A DNA stretch of 64,000 nucleotides from Sphingobacteriales bacterium 50-39 (GCA_001898505.1 MKTZ01000001.1:62001-126000), one strand, 5' to 3'; positions 52,701-61,616 are shown, counted from the stretch's first letter. The notes: generated by a model from the sequence alone, not told the origin. Made by a program: numbers and translations.

Positions 52701-52738
52701 CAAAAGATTGCCTTTGCCGCGAATTTTAATTCTGACAT
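49733..52738 (-). CDS. SusC/RagA-family TonB-linked outer membrane protein
   Basis: This 1001-residue transporter has a signal peptide (to about residue 28) and a carboxypeptidase-regulatory-like domain with ISGKVSQSDGNPLAGATISV. TNVVVMGYGTQTKRDVTGAV is the TonB-linked segment; the plug holds LFVVDGLPLDN and DASATAIYGSRGANGVIII, and a barrel follows. The substrate is unknown. No SusR-like or anti-sigma gene is adjacent. A -7 element TATCTTCG lies 41 bases upstream. Confidence 0.95.
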   Translation of the reverse strand: MSELKFAAKAIFCLVLIPLLTLKTAYGFNSTEKFKNFSPFQSTIRISGKVSQSDGNPLAGATISVKGGHQTATTDKNGSYSISVSDGNAILIISYVGFATREIPVGDKTQLDIILQSASTELTNVVVMGYGTQTKRDVTGAVKSLKTEDFNRGVVTSPEQLIQGKAAGVNVTSSSGEPGASMGISIRGPGGIRTGNTPLFVVDGLPLDNSTTGGGDPLNFINSADIVSMDVLKDASATAIYGSRGANGVIIITTRKGRSGSSLLTMSASLGVSKMARALPVYSAAEFRKIVPEIGGTLDDKGGNTDWQKLITRTALTQNYNMGLSGGSDKLTYYASFSAQKQEGVIKKNTLDRYTGRFNATQKFLDDRIVIDAVLNYSSTNNVRPPFGIGEALTNNPTYPAYDSVGKPAVYLNISNPLIYFNLDQDVATINRFIGSLSPSVRIVKGLVYKLNFGIDNSTGTRNYQSLASAVPARPGSLETFYNTNRNTLIENYLTYSLVKNVHNLSVLGGYSYQKFFIQTRDYLTQNYPVGNIQPIYDPSTGQPALSTNNTAKGSATINEQQSFFGRVTYQYDNKYLATVNFRADGSTKFGSNNRYGYFPSFSLGWIITEEDFMKKSSSPFSNLKLRAGWGRTGNQEIPAKKTQPLFIASGGSYPLYASGNYPASYTYVRPANPDLQWEVSNQTDIGLEFGLWQGALTGTVDYFKKRSSHILLKGYPADPVQPAQEYWSNIKDMTVDNNGLEVELNYSKKLGKDMNFSIGGNMTSIKNEVKHSPYTVITTGSAQGSGLTSATINGYVNGHPIGSFYMLKYIGIGDNGLSKYEDRDHDNIITDKDRQVLGTALPNLLYGFSGSFGFKGFSLQAGFNGISGNKLYDNTANTNFYKARLAKSVNTTPAAAADPKESINNPASVSSRYLKSGAYLRLNNLSLAYDVNTRAMGIDKWAKSIRISVTGQNLFVITKYDGYDPEVNTDRSDDGVSSYGIDYNSYPKARTILFGINVSL

Positions 52739-52778
52739 AGTGCTTTAGTTAGGAGTGAGTAACTATTAGTTAGCGCGG

Positions 52779-52786
52779 CGAAGATA
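52779..52786 (-). promoter_or_regulatory. -7 element of the second susC
   Basis: On the minus strand TATCTTCG (52786-52779) lies 40 bases before the susC ATG. The leader contains a TAACTA/TAGTTA dyad (52760-52772). Confidence 0.45.
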
Positions 52787-52858
52787 TCCAGACTTGTCTA
52801 TCAACTGCTGTTTTTCTATTAAAAAATATTTAAGTCTGTAGAAGTGACGGTGTTCCCT

Positions 52859-55228
52859 TTACTCGGTCCGTAGGCTGGTCACTGGACTGGCCAGGGCGGC
52901 CTGTATGCATTTAAAGCTGACGGTCAGGATGGTAATCAGCAGCGTTATGATCCCTGCGGCGGCAAACACCCACCCGCTGATATCGGTGCGATAGGCATAG
53001 CCTTGTAAAAAAACGTGCAGCCCATACCAGGCGAGGGGGAAGGCGATGGCGGCGGCAATCACCACGAGCATCAGAAAGTCTTTCGAGAGCAGCGTTACGA
53101 TATGCGGGACGCCTGCGCCAAGCACTTTTCGTACGCCAATCTCCTTCACCTTGCTCCCGGCGGTATAGGTTACGAGGCCAAACAATCCGAGGCAGGAGAT
53201 CAGGATGGCCAGCGCGGCAAAACAATTAAAGAGCTGCCCGACGTGCGTATCGGTCTTGTAGAGATCGGCAAACTCACTGTCTAAAAAAGTATAGATAAAG
53301 TCATAGTTGGGGTTATATTTTTTCCATATCCTTTCAGCGGAGGCAAGGGCCCGGGAGACATCCTTGCCGGTGGTCTTTATATACATCTTTCCCCGCCAGC
53401 TGGTGCTATAATGAATGATGAGGGGATGGATGCGGGTGCGCATGTCCTGGAAATGGAAGTCCTTTGCCACACCGGCAATCACCCCGTTGACGCCGTGCAT
53501 CGTGAAACGCCTGCCGACGGCGGGCTCGCCGATACCGGCCTCTTTTATAGCTGTCTGGTTGAGGATGAAATTAGCGCTGTCGGCGGGCGTGCCGGTGAAG
53601 CCTGTCCCTTCCACGAGCTGTATGCCCATCACCTCGGGGAAATTCCTTTCCACGGGCATCTGGACAATATTGAATGCCTGCTGGTCGGGACGCTTGCCGT
53701 TCCAACTAATGTCTACGGTGCCTGAATGGCTATCGATAATATCCACTCCGGCCTCGGTGACGCCGAGGATGCCGGGTTGCTGCAACAGTTCGGCCTTTGC
53801 GGCCTCATAGTGGTTGTTGATATCGCGCATCCAGAAGCTGAATACATTCTCTTTGTCGTAGCCGAGGTTCTTTTCCCGAATATATTTTAACTGCCGGCCT
53901 ATGATGATGGTGCCTGTTATCAGCATGATGGAGAAACTAAACTGAACCACCACCAGCACCTTACGAAAATTGCCCTTTCTGCCAATGCCGCTGAGCTTGC
54001 CTTTTAGCGCCTCGAGCGGACGGAAGGAGGAGAGGGTGATGGCGGGGTAAATGCCTGCCAGCAGGAGGGTGGCCAGCAGGGTGAGGCCATACACTGTCAA
54101 TACCTGGGTCGACCAGGGCTTGAATACCATGTTCTTGTCGGCAATATTGTTGTAGAGGGGCAGTACGAGGTAGATGAGACCGGTGGCGAGCGCCAATGCT
54201 ATGAGGAAAATGAGCATGGACTCGCTCAGGAATTGCAGGAACAGGCTTGTCTTGCCGGCGCCGATGATCTTACGTACGCTGATCTCCTTGCTGCGTTTGA
54301 TGGCGCGGGCGGTGATGAGGTTTACATAATTTATACAGGCTATGACGAGCACGATGACGGCTACGAGGAAGAACACCTTTACGACCATCATGCCCTGCTC
54401 GCTGCCATCTACGGCATAGAGATGGGTTTTGGTCAACGGATTCAGCACATAGCTAAGGTGCTTTGTAAAATCGTCCTTCTCGTTGCGTCTGTGTATCGCA
54501 GCCAGCTTTTGTTCGGCGGCGGCGGGGTTGGCGTGGGGCTGCAGTAACAGGTAGGTATCGTAATTGAACTGGCCCCAGCTGCTGTTGAGACTTTTCCAAT
54601 AGTGGGTGGTGTCGAACTCCTGCTCGAGCTGTTGAAAATTGAACGCTATGTTGAATTGAATGGAAGAGTTCTCGGGTATATCTTTCATCACGCCTGTGAC
54701 ATGGTATATTTTTTTGTCATCGCCTGTGAGCGCCAGGCCGATAGGGTCCTGGTCGCCAAAGATCCTTTTGGCGGTGGTTTCGGACAGGATAATGGAATAG
54801 GCATCGGCAAAGGGGTGCTGGGGGTTGCCTTTTACCAGGGGGTAGGTGAACATGCTGAAGAAAGAGGGATCGACATGTTTGTTATGCCACTCCACAAATT
54901 TCTTCCCATCGTACTCAAAATAGGTGATGCCCCAGTTATCTATCATGCGGCAGGCGTCCTTTACTTCGGGGGCTTCATTTTTGGCATATATGGCGATGGG
55001 GGCAGGTGTAGTGTTCCAAACGGAGGCGCTGCCTGCATTATCAATCTTTGGCAGCAGCCTGTAAAGATCGGCAGCGTGGGTATTAAATCTGTCATAGCTG
55101 AGTTCGTCGTGCGTCCAAAGCAGGAGCAGGATGCTTACGGCCAGGCTGAGGGACAGGCCGGTGATATTGATGAATGAATAAGTTTTGCTTTTGCGCAGGT
55201 GGCGGAGGGCTATTTTGAAATGGAACAT
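52859..55228 (-). CDS. FtsX/MacB-type ABC transporter permease
   Basis: This 789-residue permease has the same length and architecture as the one at 21459. It begins MFHFKIALRHLRKSKTYSF, has ARAIKRSKEISVRKIIGA in the first FtsX domain and SKVKEIGVRKVLGAG in the second, with two large periplasmic domains. No ATPase gene is adjacent. ATG at 55228 is preferred; 24 upstream codons have no similarity. Confidence 0.93.
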   Translation of the reverse strand: MFHFKIALRHLRKSKTYSFINITGLSLSLAVSILLLLWTHDELSYDRFNTHAADLYRLLPKIDNAGSASVWNTTPAPIAIYAKNEAPEVKDACRMIDNWGITYFEYDGKKFVEWHNKHVDPSFFSMFTYPLVKGNPQHPFADAYSIILSETTAKRIFGDQDPIGLALTGDDKKIYHVTGVMKDIPENSSIQFNIAFNFQQLEQEFDTTHYWKSLNSSWGQFNYDTYLLLQPHANPAAAEQKLAAIHRRNEKDDFTKHLSYVLNPLTKTHLYAVDGSEQGMMVVKVFFLVAVIVLVIACINYVNLITARAIKRSKEISVRKIIGAGKTSLFLQFLSESMLIFLIALALATGLIYLVLPLYNNIADKNMVFKPWSTQVLTVYGLTLLATLLLAGIYPAITLSSFRPLEALKGKLSGIGRKGNFRKVLVVVQFSFSIMLITGTIIIGRQLKYIREKNLGYDKENVFSFWMRDINNHYEAAKAELLQQPGILGVTEAGVDIIDSHSGTVDISWNGKRPDQQAFNIVQMPVERNFPEVMGIQLVEGTGFTGTPADSANFILNQTAIKEAGIGEPAVGRRFTMHGVNGVIAGVAKDFHFQDMRTRIHPLIIHYSTSWRGKMYIKTTGKDVSRALASAERIWKKYNPNYDFIYTFLDSEFADLYKTDTHVGQLFNCFAALAILISCLGLFGLVTYTAGSKVKEIGVRKVLGAGVPHIVTLLSKDFLMLVVIAAAIAFPLAWYGLHVFLQGYAYRTDISGWVFAAAGIITLLITILTVSFKCIQAALASPVTSLRTE

Positions 55229-55311
55229 ATGAGCAGTTTGACGTTTGAGGATGACGATTACGGTAGCTATAGGGGCGCAGGAAAAATGAGAATGTTGCAC
55301 GGGGGAAGGTG

Positions 55312-55319
55312 TAAATTTG
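55312..55319 (+). promoter_or_regulatory. -7 element of ywbE
   Basis: TAAATTTG, a perfect TAnnTTTG match, ends 4 bases before the ywbE ATG. Confidence 0.5.
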
Positions 55320-55323
55320 AAAG

Positions 55324-55536
55324 ATGAACGGGCAATACAGAAAAGATATCTACCCTGGCCTGGATGTGGCCATTATACTTAAAAAGGATCAGCGAAGCGG
55401 TAAACTGACGTACGGGATCGTCAGGGATATACTGACGTCAGCGGCATATCATTCAAGGGGGATAAAGGTGCGGCTGCAGGATGGGCAGATCGGCAGGGTG
55501 GCGGAAACGGATGTGACGGGTCCGGAGGGGGAATAA
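55324..55536 (+). CDS. ywbE: YwbE-family protein
   Basis: This 70-residue protein matches YwbE across its length, with RKDIYPGLDVAIILKKDQ, SGKLTYGIVRDILT and HSRGIKVRLQDGQIGRV. The family is small, conserved in Firmicutes and Bacteroidota, and of unknown role. The gene is probably monocistronic, ended by the hairpin at 55538. Confidence 0.9.
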   Translation: MNGQYRKDIYPGLDVAIILKKDQRSGKLTYGIVRDILTSAAYHSRGIKVRLQDGQIGRVAETDVTGPEGE

Positions 55537-55537
55537 A

Positions 55538-55562
55538 ACCGGCAGACCCTGGGCCTGCCGGT
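55538..55562. terminator. Bidirectional terminator between ywbE and epimerase gene
   Basis: ACCGGCAG (55538-55545) pairs with CTGCCGGT (55555-55562) over 9 bases. It lies between two convergent genes. Confidence 0.65.
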
Positions 55563-55570
55563 GTCACGGA

Positions 55571-56458
55571 TCAGAAGTAGATGCCTGGCACCAGGTCCTC
55601 CAGCAAACCGGGCTGTGTGGGCTGCCAGTCCAGGGCCTTCCGGGTCTTTGCGCTGGATGCGGGGCAGCCGAGGGAGGCAAAATGAGTGAACCAGGTGAAA
55701 TGCGCTTCCGCCTCCTTTTCTGTCCGGCTGACTACGGGTACGTGCAGGCCCTGACCGATGGCCCCGGCGATGTCGCGGAACAGGATGCCTTCTTCTGCAA
55801 CGGCGTGGAATGTTTTTTGCGCGGGGGTGCGCTCGGCGATGAGACGGTACAATACTGCCGCGTCCTGGCGATGAACGGCGGGCCAGGGGTTCTTTCCTTC
55901 CCCGATATAAACGGATTCACCTTTCTCTTTGGCCATGTTGATGATCATCGGTACAAAACCGTGGTCGCCCTTGTCGTGGACGGTTGGCGGGAGTCGCACG
56001 ATGTATGCATTCGTGCCTTTGGCGGCAGCGGCATTTGCTGCTTCTTCTGAAGCGGCACGGGGGATAGTGTCCGAGCCTGGAGGAGTGTCATCTTCTGTAA
56101 CAATACGTTCAGACCTCAGCAAGCCGATGCCGGAAGTGATGATCATTGGACGGTCTGAACCTGTCAGGGCGGCGCCCAGCGCCTCGATGACTTTTCTGTC
56201 ATCCTCGCAATTGGCTTTGAACCGGGAGAAGTCGTGGTTAAAAGCGGTATGGATGACTGCGTCGCATTCGGCTGCGCCTTTTTGCAGGATGGGGAGATCG
56301 TTGACATCGCCCCGATGGACTTGCGCACCTGCCTTTCTTATACTTTCAGCCGAGCTGTCGGAGCGGGCCAGTCCGAGGACCTGGTGACCGGCATCGATCA
56401 ATTCTTTAACAATAGCGGAGCCTGCAAAGCCGGAGGCTCCTGTAACGAATATACGCAT
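55571..56458 (-). CDS. NAD-dependent epimerase/SDR family protein
   Basis: This 295-residue extended SDR starts with MRIFVTGASGFAGSAIVKEL (Rossmann GxxGxxG). It contains SESE-like ERIVTEDD and PRAASEEAANA regions and VHRQDAAVLYRLI typical of NAD(P)-dependent nucleoside-sugar epimerase-like proteins. The standard YxxxK motif is not evident, so activity is uncertain. It is the last gene of a minus-strand trio with the Crp-type and ABM-like genes. Confidence 0.85.
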   Translation of the reverse strand: MRIFVTGASGFAGSAIVKELIDAGHQVLGLARSDSSAESIRKAGAQVHRGDVNDLPILQKGAAECDAVIHTAFNHDFSRFKANCEDDRKVIEALGAALTGSDRPMIITSGIGLLRSERIVTEDDTPPGSDTIPRAASEEAANAAAAKGTNAYIVRLPPTVHDKGDHGFVPMIINMAKEKGESVYIGEGKNPWPAVHRQDAAVLYRLIAERTPAQKTFHAVAEEGILFRDIAGAIGQGLHVPVVSRTEKEAEAHFTWFTHFASLGCPASSAKTRKALDWQPTQPGLLEDLVPGIYF

Positions 56459-56540
56459 GCAATGATGTTTTATTTATCAAAATTGCAGCGGGATTGGCCG
56501 GTGGAAAAGGACATTTGACCATAATTTGCCGGGGTCGACA

Positions 56541-57116
56541 TTAACGACGCAATTGTGCCTGCCGGATGCGGGTGAGGGTCTTTATGGAGATGCCCAGGTA
56601 AGCGGCGATCATGTGTAGCGGCAGTCGGGCCAGGAGGTCGGGGGAGGAATGGATGAACTCCTGGTATTTTTCTTCGGGTGTGGCACTCAGCGCTGTCAAT
56701 ATGCGGCGCCCGCTGTTGTAGATATTACGTGAAATGAGCTGCTGGGCAAAAGATTGTAACGATGGGATGGTTGCCAGTAATTTGTCAAAGTCTGCTTTCG
56801 GCCAAAGCAGGACCTCGCTGTTCTCTATTGCTGCAATGTTATAGCGGGCAGGCTGCTGCCTGTCGTAACTCTCTACATCCAGCGTCCAGCTGTGTTCGGG
56901 TGCGAACTGCAGGATGTGTTCGCTGCCGTCTGCTGCGGTACCGAATGTTCTGAGCAGTCCTTTGCTTATGAAAATCTTGTAGCGACATATTTCGCCCTCG
57001 TGCAGCAAAAATTCGTTGCGACGCAGGGTCTTTGGGATTGCCAGCGACCTGATCTGGTCCATATCCCCGTTGTCGAGATGGGTATGAGCGCGAAGATATA
57101 ATTCAAATTCATCCAT
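56541..57116 (-). CDS. Crp/Fnr-family transcriptional regulator
   Basis: This 191-residue protein has an N-terminal cyclic-nucleotide-binding-type barrel (about 20-120, with RNEFLLHEGEICRYKIFISKGLLR). The C-terminal helix-turn-helix spans about 150-190 (IAAYLGISIKTLTRIRQ). No Fnr-type Cys cluster is seen. It starts 6 bases after the stop of the ABM-like gene, so both are cotranscribed, and it probably regulates this small operon. Confidence 0.9.
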   Translation of the reverse strand: MDEFELYLRAHTHLDNGDMDQIRSLAIPKTLRRNEFLLHEGEICRYKIFISKGLLRTFGTAADGSEHILQFAPEHSWTLDVESYDRQQPARYNIAAIENSEVLLWPKADFDKLLATIPSLQSFAQQLISRNIYNSGRRILTALSATPEEKYQEFIHSSPDLLARLPLHMIAAYLGISIKTLTRIRQAQLRR

Positions 57117-57122
57117 GGATAT

Positions 57123-57494
57123 TCAAAGGTACGCAAGGTGCTCGCGGGAAACGCCTTCCCATAAGGTAAAATATTTTACGCCAAAGGAAGCGATACTTGA
57201 TTTGGCGGCGAGGGATAGTTCGCCGAATACTTCAAAACGGCTGACCTCTGCTATTTCCAGGAGCTGTCCTAATTGAGGGCCCGCATGCGTCAAATGATGC
57301 AGGAAGGCATCTGAATCCGGGAAGGTCTCGCTGAGGTACCATTTATCTTCACCTTCATGGAAAAACCACTGACATTGCAGCGTGAGGGGTTCGTCTGCAC
57401 GTACGATGGCATTCATCTCCCTGGCAATTCTTTTGAAATCAGGCAGTTGATGTCTTTGAACCACCAATTCAACGGTAAATTTTACAGTTGCCAT
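57123..57494 (-). CDS. ABM-like small alpha-beta barrel protein
   Basis: This 123-residue protein resembles antibiotic-biosynthesis-monooxygenase-like dimeric barrels, with PDFKRIAREMNAIVRADEPLTLQCQWFF and SETFPDSDAFLHHL. ATG at 57494 (MATVKFTVELVV) is preferred over 57563. Function is unknown. The gene diverges from the nuo operon. Confidence 0.7.
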   Translation of the reverse strand: MATVKFTVELVVQRHQLPDFKRIAREMNAIVRADEPLTLQCQWFFHEGEDKWYLSETFPDSDAFLHHLTHAGPQLGQLLEIAEVSRFEVFGELSLAAKSSIASFGVKYFTLWEGVSREHLAYL

Positions 57495-57545
57495 GATCTT
57501 GTCTAAGTTATTTGTTTTTTTTGAATTTAAGCGGTTAAAAATCGG

Positions 57546-57581
57546 TATATTGGCATAGGTCAAAATAACTCTTTACCTATG
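57546..57581 (+). promoter_or_regulatory. nuo promoter region with dyad over the nuoA start
   Basis: TTTG (57520-57523) and TATATTGG (57546-57553) are 22 bases apart, a weak promoter fit. CATAGGT (57554-57560) and ACCTATG (57575-57581) are perfect arms; the second contains the nuoA ATG (57579-57581). Confidence 0.45.
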
Positions 57582-57929
57582 GGAAGCTCTTCGTTAATTG
57601 TTCTTTTTATAGCCGGGGTTGCTTTTTCAGCCGGGGGGATTGCTGTCGCCCGGATCTTTGTAAAGGGGACAAAAAACTGGCAGAAAGGGCAGGCCTATGA
57701 GTGCGGTGTCCCAACCGCGGGCAGTCCCTGGAACCAGTTCAATGTGGGGTATTATTTGTATGCCCTGATCTTTCTCATTTTCGATGTAGAACTTGTCTTT
57801 ATGTATCCCTGGGCGGTAGCGGTCAGGAAAATAGGGATAGCGGGTCTCGTGGAGATCGTGGTATTCCTGTTCATGCTGTTCATGGGATTTTTGTATGCAC
57901 ATAAAAAGGGAGCGTTGAAATGGATGTGA
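57579..57929 (+). CDS. nuoA: NADH-quinone oxidoreductase subunit A
   Basis: This 116-residue membrane subunit of complex I has three TM helices. YECGVP and the conserved [15 protein letters not shown] segment are diagnostic. It opens the operon and overlaps nuoB by 10 bases. Confidence 0.95.
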   Translation: MGSSSLIVLFIAGVAFSAGGIAVARIFVKGTKNWQKGQAYECGVPTAGSPWNQFNVGYYLYALIFLIFDVELVFMYPWAVAVRKIGIAGLVEIVVFLFMLFMGFLYAHKKGALKWM

Positions 57930-58435
57930 GTCCACAAAATACAGGTAATAAACCTTTTCCGGGGGAAGTGCACCCAACGGCGGGGGGAGGTATCCTGGTG
58001 ACCAAACTGGATGAGGTGATCAATTGGGCGCGGTCGAACTCGTTGTGGCCGCTGGTATTCGGTACGTCCTGCTGCGCCATCGAGATGATGTCAACGGCGG
58101 CCCCGAAATACGACTGGTCGCGGTTTGGGTTCGAGGTGGCGAGGGCTACGCCGAGACAGGCGGATGTGATCATCATTGCGGGGACCATCGTCAACAAAAT
58201 GGCCCCTGTGCTAAAGAGACTTTACGACCAGATGGCCGATCCTAAATATGTGATAGCCATGGGGGCCTGTGCTACGAGCGGAGGGCCTTTCTTTTACAAT
58301 ACCTATTCGGTGGTAAAGGGTGCGGATCATGTGATCCCGGTGGATGTATATGTTGCGGGTTGTCCGCCCCGTCCGGAAGCGCTGCTGCATGCATTGATCA
58401 CTTTACAGGAAAAAATAAGGAGCGGCGTTTCATGA
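57920..58435 (+). CDS. nuoB: NADH-quinone oxidoreductase subunit B
   Basis: This 171-residue subunit carries the N2 [4Fe-4S] cluster that passes electrons to quinone. Ligand Cys are seen in [19 protein letters not shown] and [11 protein letters not shown]. It overlaps nuoA by 10 bases and nuoC by an ATGA. Confidence 0.96.
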   Translation: MDVSPQNTGNKPFPGEVHPTAGGGILVTKLDEVINWARSNSLWPLVFGTSCCAIEMMSTAAPKYDWSRFGFEVARATPRQADVIIIAGTIVNKMAPVLKRLYDQMADPKYVIAMGACATSGGPFFYNTYSVVKGADHVIPVDVYVAGCPPRPEALLHALITLQEKIRSGVS

Positions 58436-58887
58436 ATAAAGAAGAATTGAAAATAAGACTGGGGGAGCTGTTTCCTGCGGCTGCGTTCGAGGAAGGTGGG
58501 GAATGGACTACGGTGACGATCGATGCTGCAGAATGGGAAGGGTTTGCACGGGAGATCCGGTGGGCCGAGGGGCTTGCATTCGACTATTTGTTTTGTGTGA
58601 CGGCCGTCGACTGGCGTACACATTTTACCATGGTGTACCACCTTACATCTACCCTTCATCGTCATACATTGGTGGTGAAGGTGAAGCTGGATCATGAGCA
58701 ACCGGTGATCCGAACGGTGTCGGATATCTGGCGTACGGCGGAATTCCATGAGCGGGAAGCGTTCGACCTGATGGGTGTGGTATTCACGGGTCACCCTGAC
58801 CTGCGGAGATTGTTCATGACGGATGATTGGAAGGGATGGCCTTTGAGGAAAGATTATGAAGATCCTGTTAATATGATCAAACTATAA
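58432..58887 (+). CDS. nuoC: NADH-quinone oxidoreductase subunit C
   Basis: This 151-residue peripheral-arm subunit contains [26 protein letters not shown] and GWPLRKDYE, the NuoC signature. ATG at 58432 overlaps the nuoB stop (ATGA) and is preferred over a longer frame from 58360. nuoC and nuoD are separate here, not fused as in E. coli. Confidence 0.94.
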   Translation: MNKEELKIRLGELFPAAAFEEGGEWTTVTIDAAEWEGFAREIRWAEGLAFDYLFCVTAVDWRTHFTMVYHLTSTLHRHTLVVKVKLDHEQPVIRTVSDIWRTAEFHEREAFDLMGVVFTGHPDLRRLFMTDDWKGWPLRKDYEDPVNMIKL

Positions 58888-58888
58888 A

Positions 58889-60004
58889 ATGATCGAAGAA
58901 GTAGGCACGACCGAACAAGGGGACCTGGTGATCAATGTCGGTCCCCAGCATCCATCCACGCATGGGGTGCTGCATCTTGTCATTACGCTGAACGGAGAAA
59001 CGATCAAAAAGGTAGAGCCTCACCTGGGATATATTCATCGCAGCATCGAGAAGATGTGCGAAAGCCTGTCTTACCGGCAATTTATTTATGTGACCAGCAG
59101 GATGGATTATCTTTCTTCCCATATCAATAATCACGGCTGTGCCTTATGCGTGGAAAAGGGAATGCAGATAGAAGTGCCAGCCAGGGCGAAAGTGATCCGC
59201 GTCCTGATGGACGAGCTGACAAGGCTGGCCTCCCATCAGCTGTGGTGGGGAGCGATGGCTATGGATGTGGGGGCGCTCACACCTTTTTTCCATGCATTCA
59301 GGGAGAGGGAGACTATTAATGATATTATGGAAGAAACCTGTGGGGCCAGATTGACTATGAACTACATGGTGCCTGGCGGGGTAATGGCGGATATACATCC
59401 CAACTTTCAAAAGAGGGTAAAGGAATTCCTCCAATTTTTCCGGACGAAGATCGATGAGTACGACGAACTGGTAACGGGAAATATTATCTTTTGCAGCAGG
59501 ATGAAGGGCATTGGGTATCTGTCTCCGGAAAGTGCTGTCTCTTATGGCTGCACGGGTCCTACGGCCAGGGGCAGCGGCATAAGCTGTGATATCCGGAAAT
59601 TATATCCTTATGAAGTTTACGGAGAGCTGCAATTTGACGAGGTAACCGTTGCCGAGGGCGATTGCTTTGCACGCTATATGGTGCGTATGCAGGAGATGCG
59701 TCAGTCCCTCTCCATTATAGAACAATTGATCGATAATATCCCGGAGGGAGAGTTCCAGGCGAAGACGAAGGCTGTGCTGAAATTACCCAAAGGAGAATTT
59801 TATTCGAGAGTGGAAACGGCGCGGGGTGAGTTTGGCGTGTATATTATTAGCGAGGGGGCAACGACGCCGTACCGGATAAAGTTCCGGAGTCCCGGGTTTT
59901 CCAACCTCTCTGCGCTGGATCATATGGCAAGGGGACATAAGATCGGGGATTTGGTGGCGATCATGGGGACATTGGATCTGGTGATACCGGATATTGACAG
60001 GTGA
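58889..60004 (+). CDS. nuoD: NADH-quinone oxidoreductase subunit D
   Basis: This 371-residue 49-kDa-type subunit lines the quinone site next to NuoB. NVGPQHPSTHGVLHL is the N-terminal hallmark, and GYIHRSIEKMCESLSY and MAIMGTLDLVIPDIDR-type ends fit. It begins 1 base after the nuoC stop. The next gene is nuoH, 44 bases on; the usual nuoE-F-G module is not here. Confidence 0.95.
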   Translation: MIEEVGTTEQGDLVINVGPQHPSTHGVLHLVITLNGETIKKVEPHLGYIHRSIEKMCESLSYRQFIYVTSRMDYLSSHINNHGCALCVEKGMQIEVPARAKVIRVLMDELTRLASHQLWWGAMAMDVGALTPFFHAFRERETINDIMEETCGARLTMNYMVPGGVMADIHPNFQKRVKEFLQFFRTKIDEYDELVTGNIIFCSRMKGIGYLSPESAVSYGCTGPTARGSGISCDIRKLYPYEVYGELQFDEVTVAEGDCFARYMVRMQEMRQSLSIIEQLIDNIPEGEFQAKTKAVLKLPKGEFYSRVETARGEFGVYIISEGATTPYRIKFRSPGFSNLSALDHMARGHKIGDLVAIMGTLDLVIPDIDR

Positions 60005-60048
60005 GACCGGGGCCATCCGGCCAGGGGGCAGGGTGAAAAAATAACGAT

Positions 60049-61125
60049 ATGCTGAGCATAGAAAATATAACCCATTCCATCGATGTGTGGCTGAACCGCA
60101 CATTCAGTCCGACTGTTGCCGTCCTGCTGGAATCACTGATCGTCGGGCTGTGCGTGATCGGATTGTTTGCGCTGCTGGGGCTGGTCCTGGTGCTGATGGA
60201 GAGAAAGGTCTCTGCCTATATGCAGATCCGGCTGGGGCCCAACCGTGTGGGACCCGGGGGCAGCTTGCAAACCGTGGCGGATACCCTGAAACTGGCGATG
60301 AAGGAGGGGTTGACGCCCGATGGCGCGGACAAGTTCCTGTTCAACCTGGCGCCTTTCCTGGTGATAGTGGTGGCAATGATGATCCTTGCCCCTGTGGCTT
60401 TTGCCAAGGGGACCCAGATCTGGGATATCAATATCGGCGTACTGTATATAACGGCTATTTCTTCTCTTTCGGTGATCGGCATACTGATGGCGGGCTGGGC
60501 CAGCAACAATAAATATTCTCTGCTGGGCGCCATGCGGAGCGGCGCGCAGATCGTCAGCTACGAATTGTCCGCGGGGATATCGGTCATTTCCATCGTAGTG
60601 CTTACGGGCAGTCTGCGGATCTCAGATATCATCGCCTCCCAGCAGGATGGCTGGTGGCTTTTCAAAGGACATGTTCCGGCCGTGATATCCTTTATCATTT
60701 TTATCATCGCTGTCACGGCGGAGACCAACCGGGCGCCTTTTGACCTGGCGGAGGCGGAGTCGGAGCTGACGGCGGGATTCCACACAGAATATTCGGGGAT
60801 GAAATTTGCGCTCTTCTTCCTGGCGGAGTATGTGAACATTTTTATCGTGTGCGCTATTGCCGCGACTCTGTACCTGGGTGGCTGGATGCCTTTGCATATC
60901 GGGCACTGGGCGGGGTTCAACGGGGTGATGGATTATATCCCGTCCTCCCTGTGGTTTATAGGGAAGACCTTTTTTTTGATATTCATGATCATGTGGTTCC
61001 GCTGGACCTTCCCACGTCTCAGGATCGACCAGTTGCTGAACCTGGAGTGGAAGTATTTGTTGCCGCTGAGCATGGTGAATTTGCTGTTGACGGCATTGAT
61101 CGCCATCGAACGGTGGCATTTTTGA
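60049..61125 (+). CDS. nuoH: NADH-quinone oxidoreductase subunit H
   Basis: This 358-residue membrane subunit with about eight TM helices connects the quinone site to the proton-pumping arm. MERKVSAYMQIRLGPNRVGP and ETNRAPFDLAEAESELTAGFHTEYS are diagnostic. Confidence 0.96.
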   Translation: MLSIENITHSIDVWLNRTFSPTVAVLLESLIVGLCVIGLFALLGLVLVLMERKVSAYMQIRLGPNRVGPGGSLQTVADTLKLAMKEGLTPDGADKFLFNLAPFLVIVVAMMILAPVAFAKGTQIWDINIGVLYITAISSLSVIGILMAGWASNNKYSLLGAMRSGAQIVSYELSAGISVISIVVLTGSLRISDIIASQQDGWWLFKGHVPAVISFIIFIIAVTAETNRAPFDLAEAESELTAGFHTEYSGMKFALFFLAEYVNIFIVCAIAATLYLGGWMPLHIGHWAGFNGVMDYIPSSLWFIGKTFFLIFMIMWFRWTFPRLRIDQLLNLEWKYLLPLSMVNLLLTALIAIERWHF

Positions 61126-61139
61126 TACAACTAAAAAGA

Positions 61140-61616
61140 ATGTTCTTAAAGAAATATATATCGGAAGTTTTTGGCGCGGTGCGTTCCCTTTTAAAGGGGA
61201 TGCGTCTGACGGGCTATTATTTCACCCATCATAAGGAGATCATTACCCAGCAGTACCCGGATAACAAAGAGGAAATGAGGCTGCCGGATCGGTTTCGCGG
61301 GGAGGTGGTCATGCTGCATGATGAGAAGAACGAGCATGCCTGTACGGGCTGCACTGCCTGTGAGCTGGCCTGTCCCAATGGAACGATCAAGATCATAACC
61401 AAATTCGACATCACTCCGGAGGGCAAGAAGAAAAAGGCGCTGGACACTTTTATTTACCACCTGGAGCTTTGTACGATGTGTAACTTATGTATCGAGGCCT
61501 GTCCTACGGATGCTATCAAGATGGCGCAAAACTTTGAGCACAGTGTGTATGACCGCAGCAAACTGACAAAAAAATTAAATAAACCGGGTTCTAAAATCAG
61601 AGAGGGCGTTGAATAA
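61140..61616 (+). CDS. nuoI: NADH-quinone oxidoreductase subunit I
   Basis: This 158-residue subunit carries two [4Fe-4S] clusters, ligated by CTGCTACELACP and CTMCNLCIEACP. The start ATG at 61140 (MFLKKYISEVF) is preferred over longer in-frame readings. It overlaps nuoJ by one base (TAATG). Confidence 0.95.
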   Translation: MFLKKYISEVFGAVRSLLKGMRLTGYYFTHHKEIITQQYPDNKEEMRLPDRFRGEVVMLHDEKNEHACTGCTACELACPNGTIKIITKFDITPEGKKKKALDTFIYHLELCTMCNLCIEACPTDAIKMAQNFEHSVYDRSKLTKKLNKPGSKIREGVE

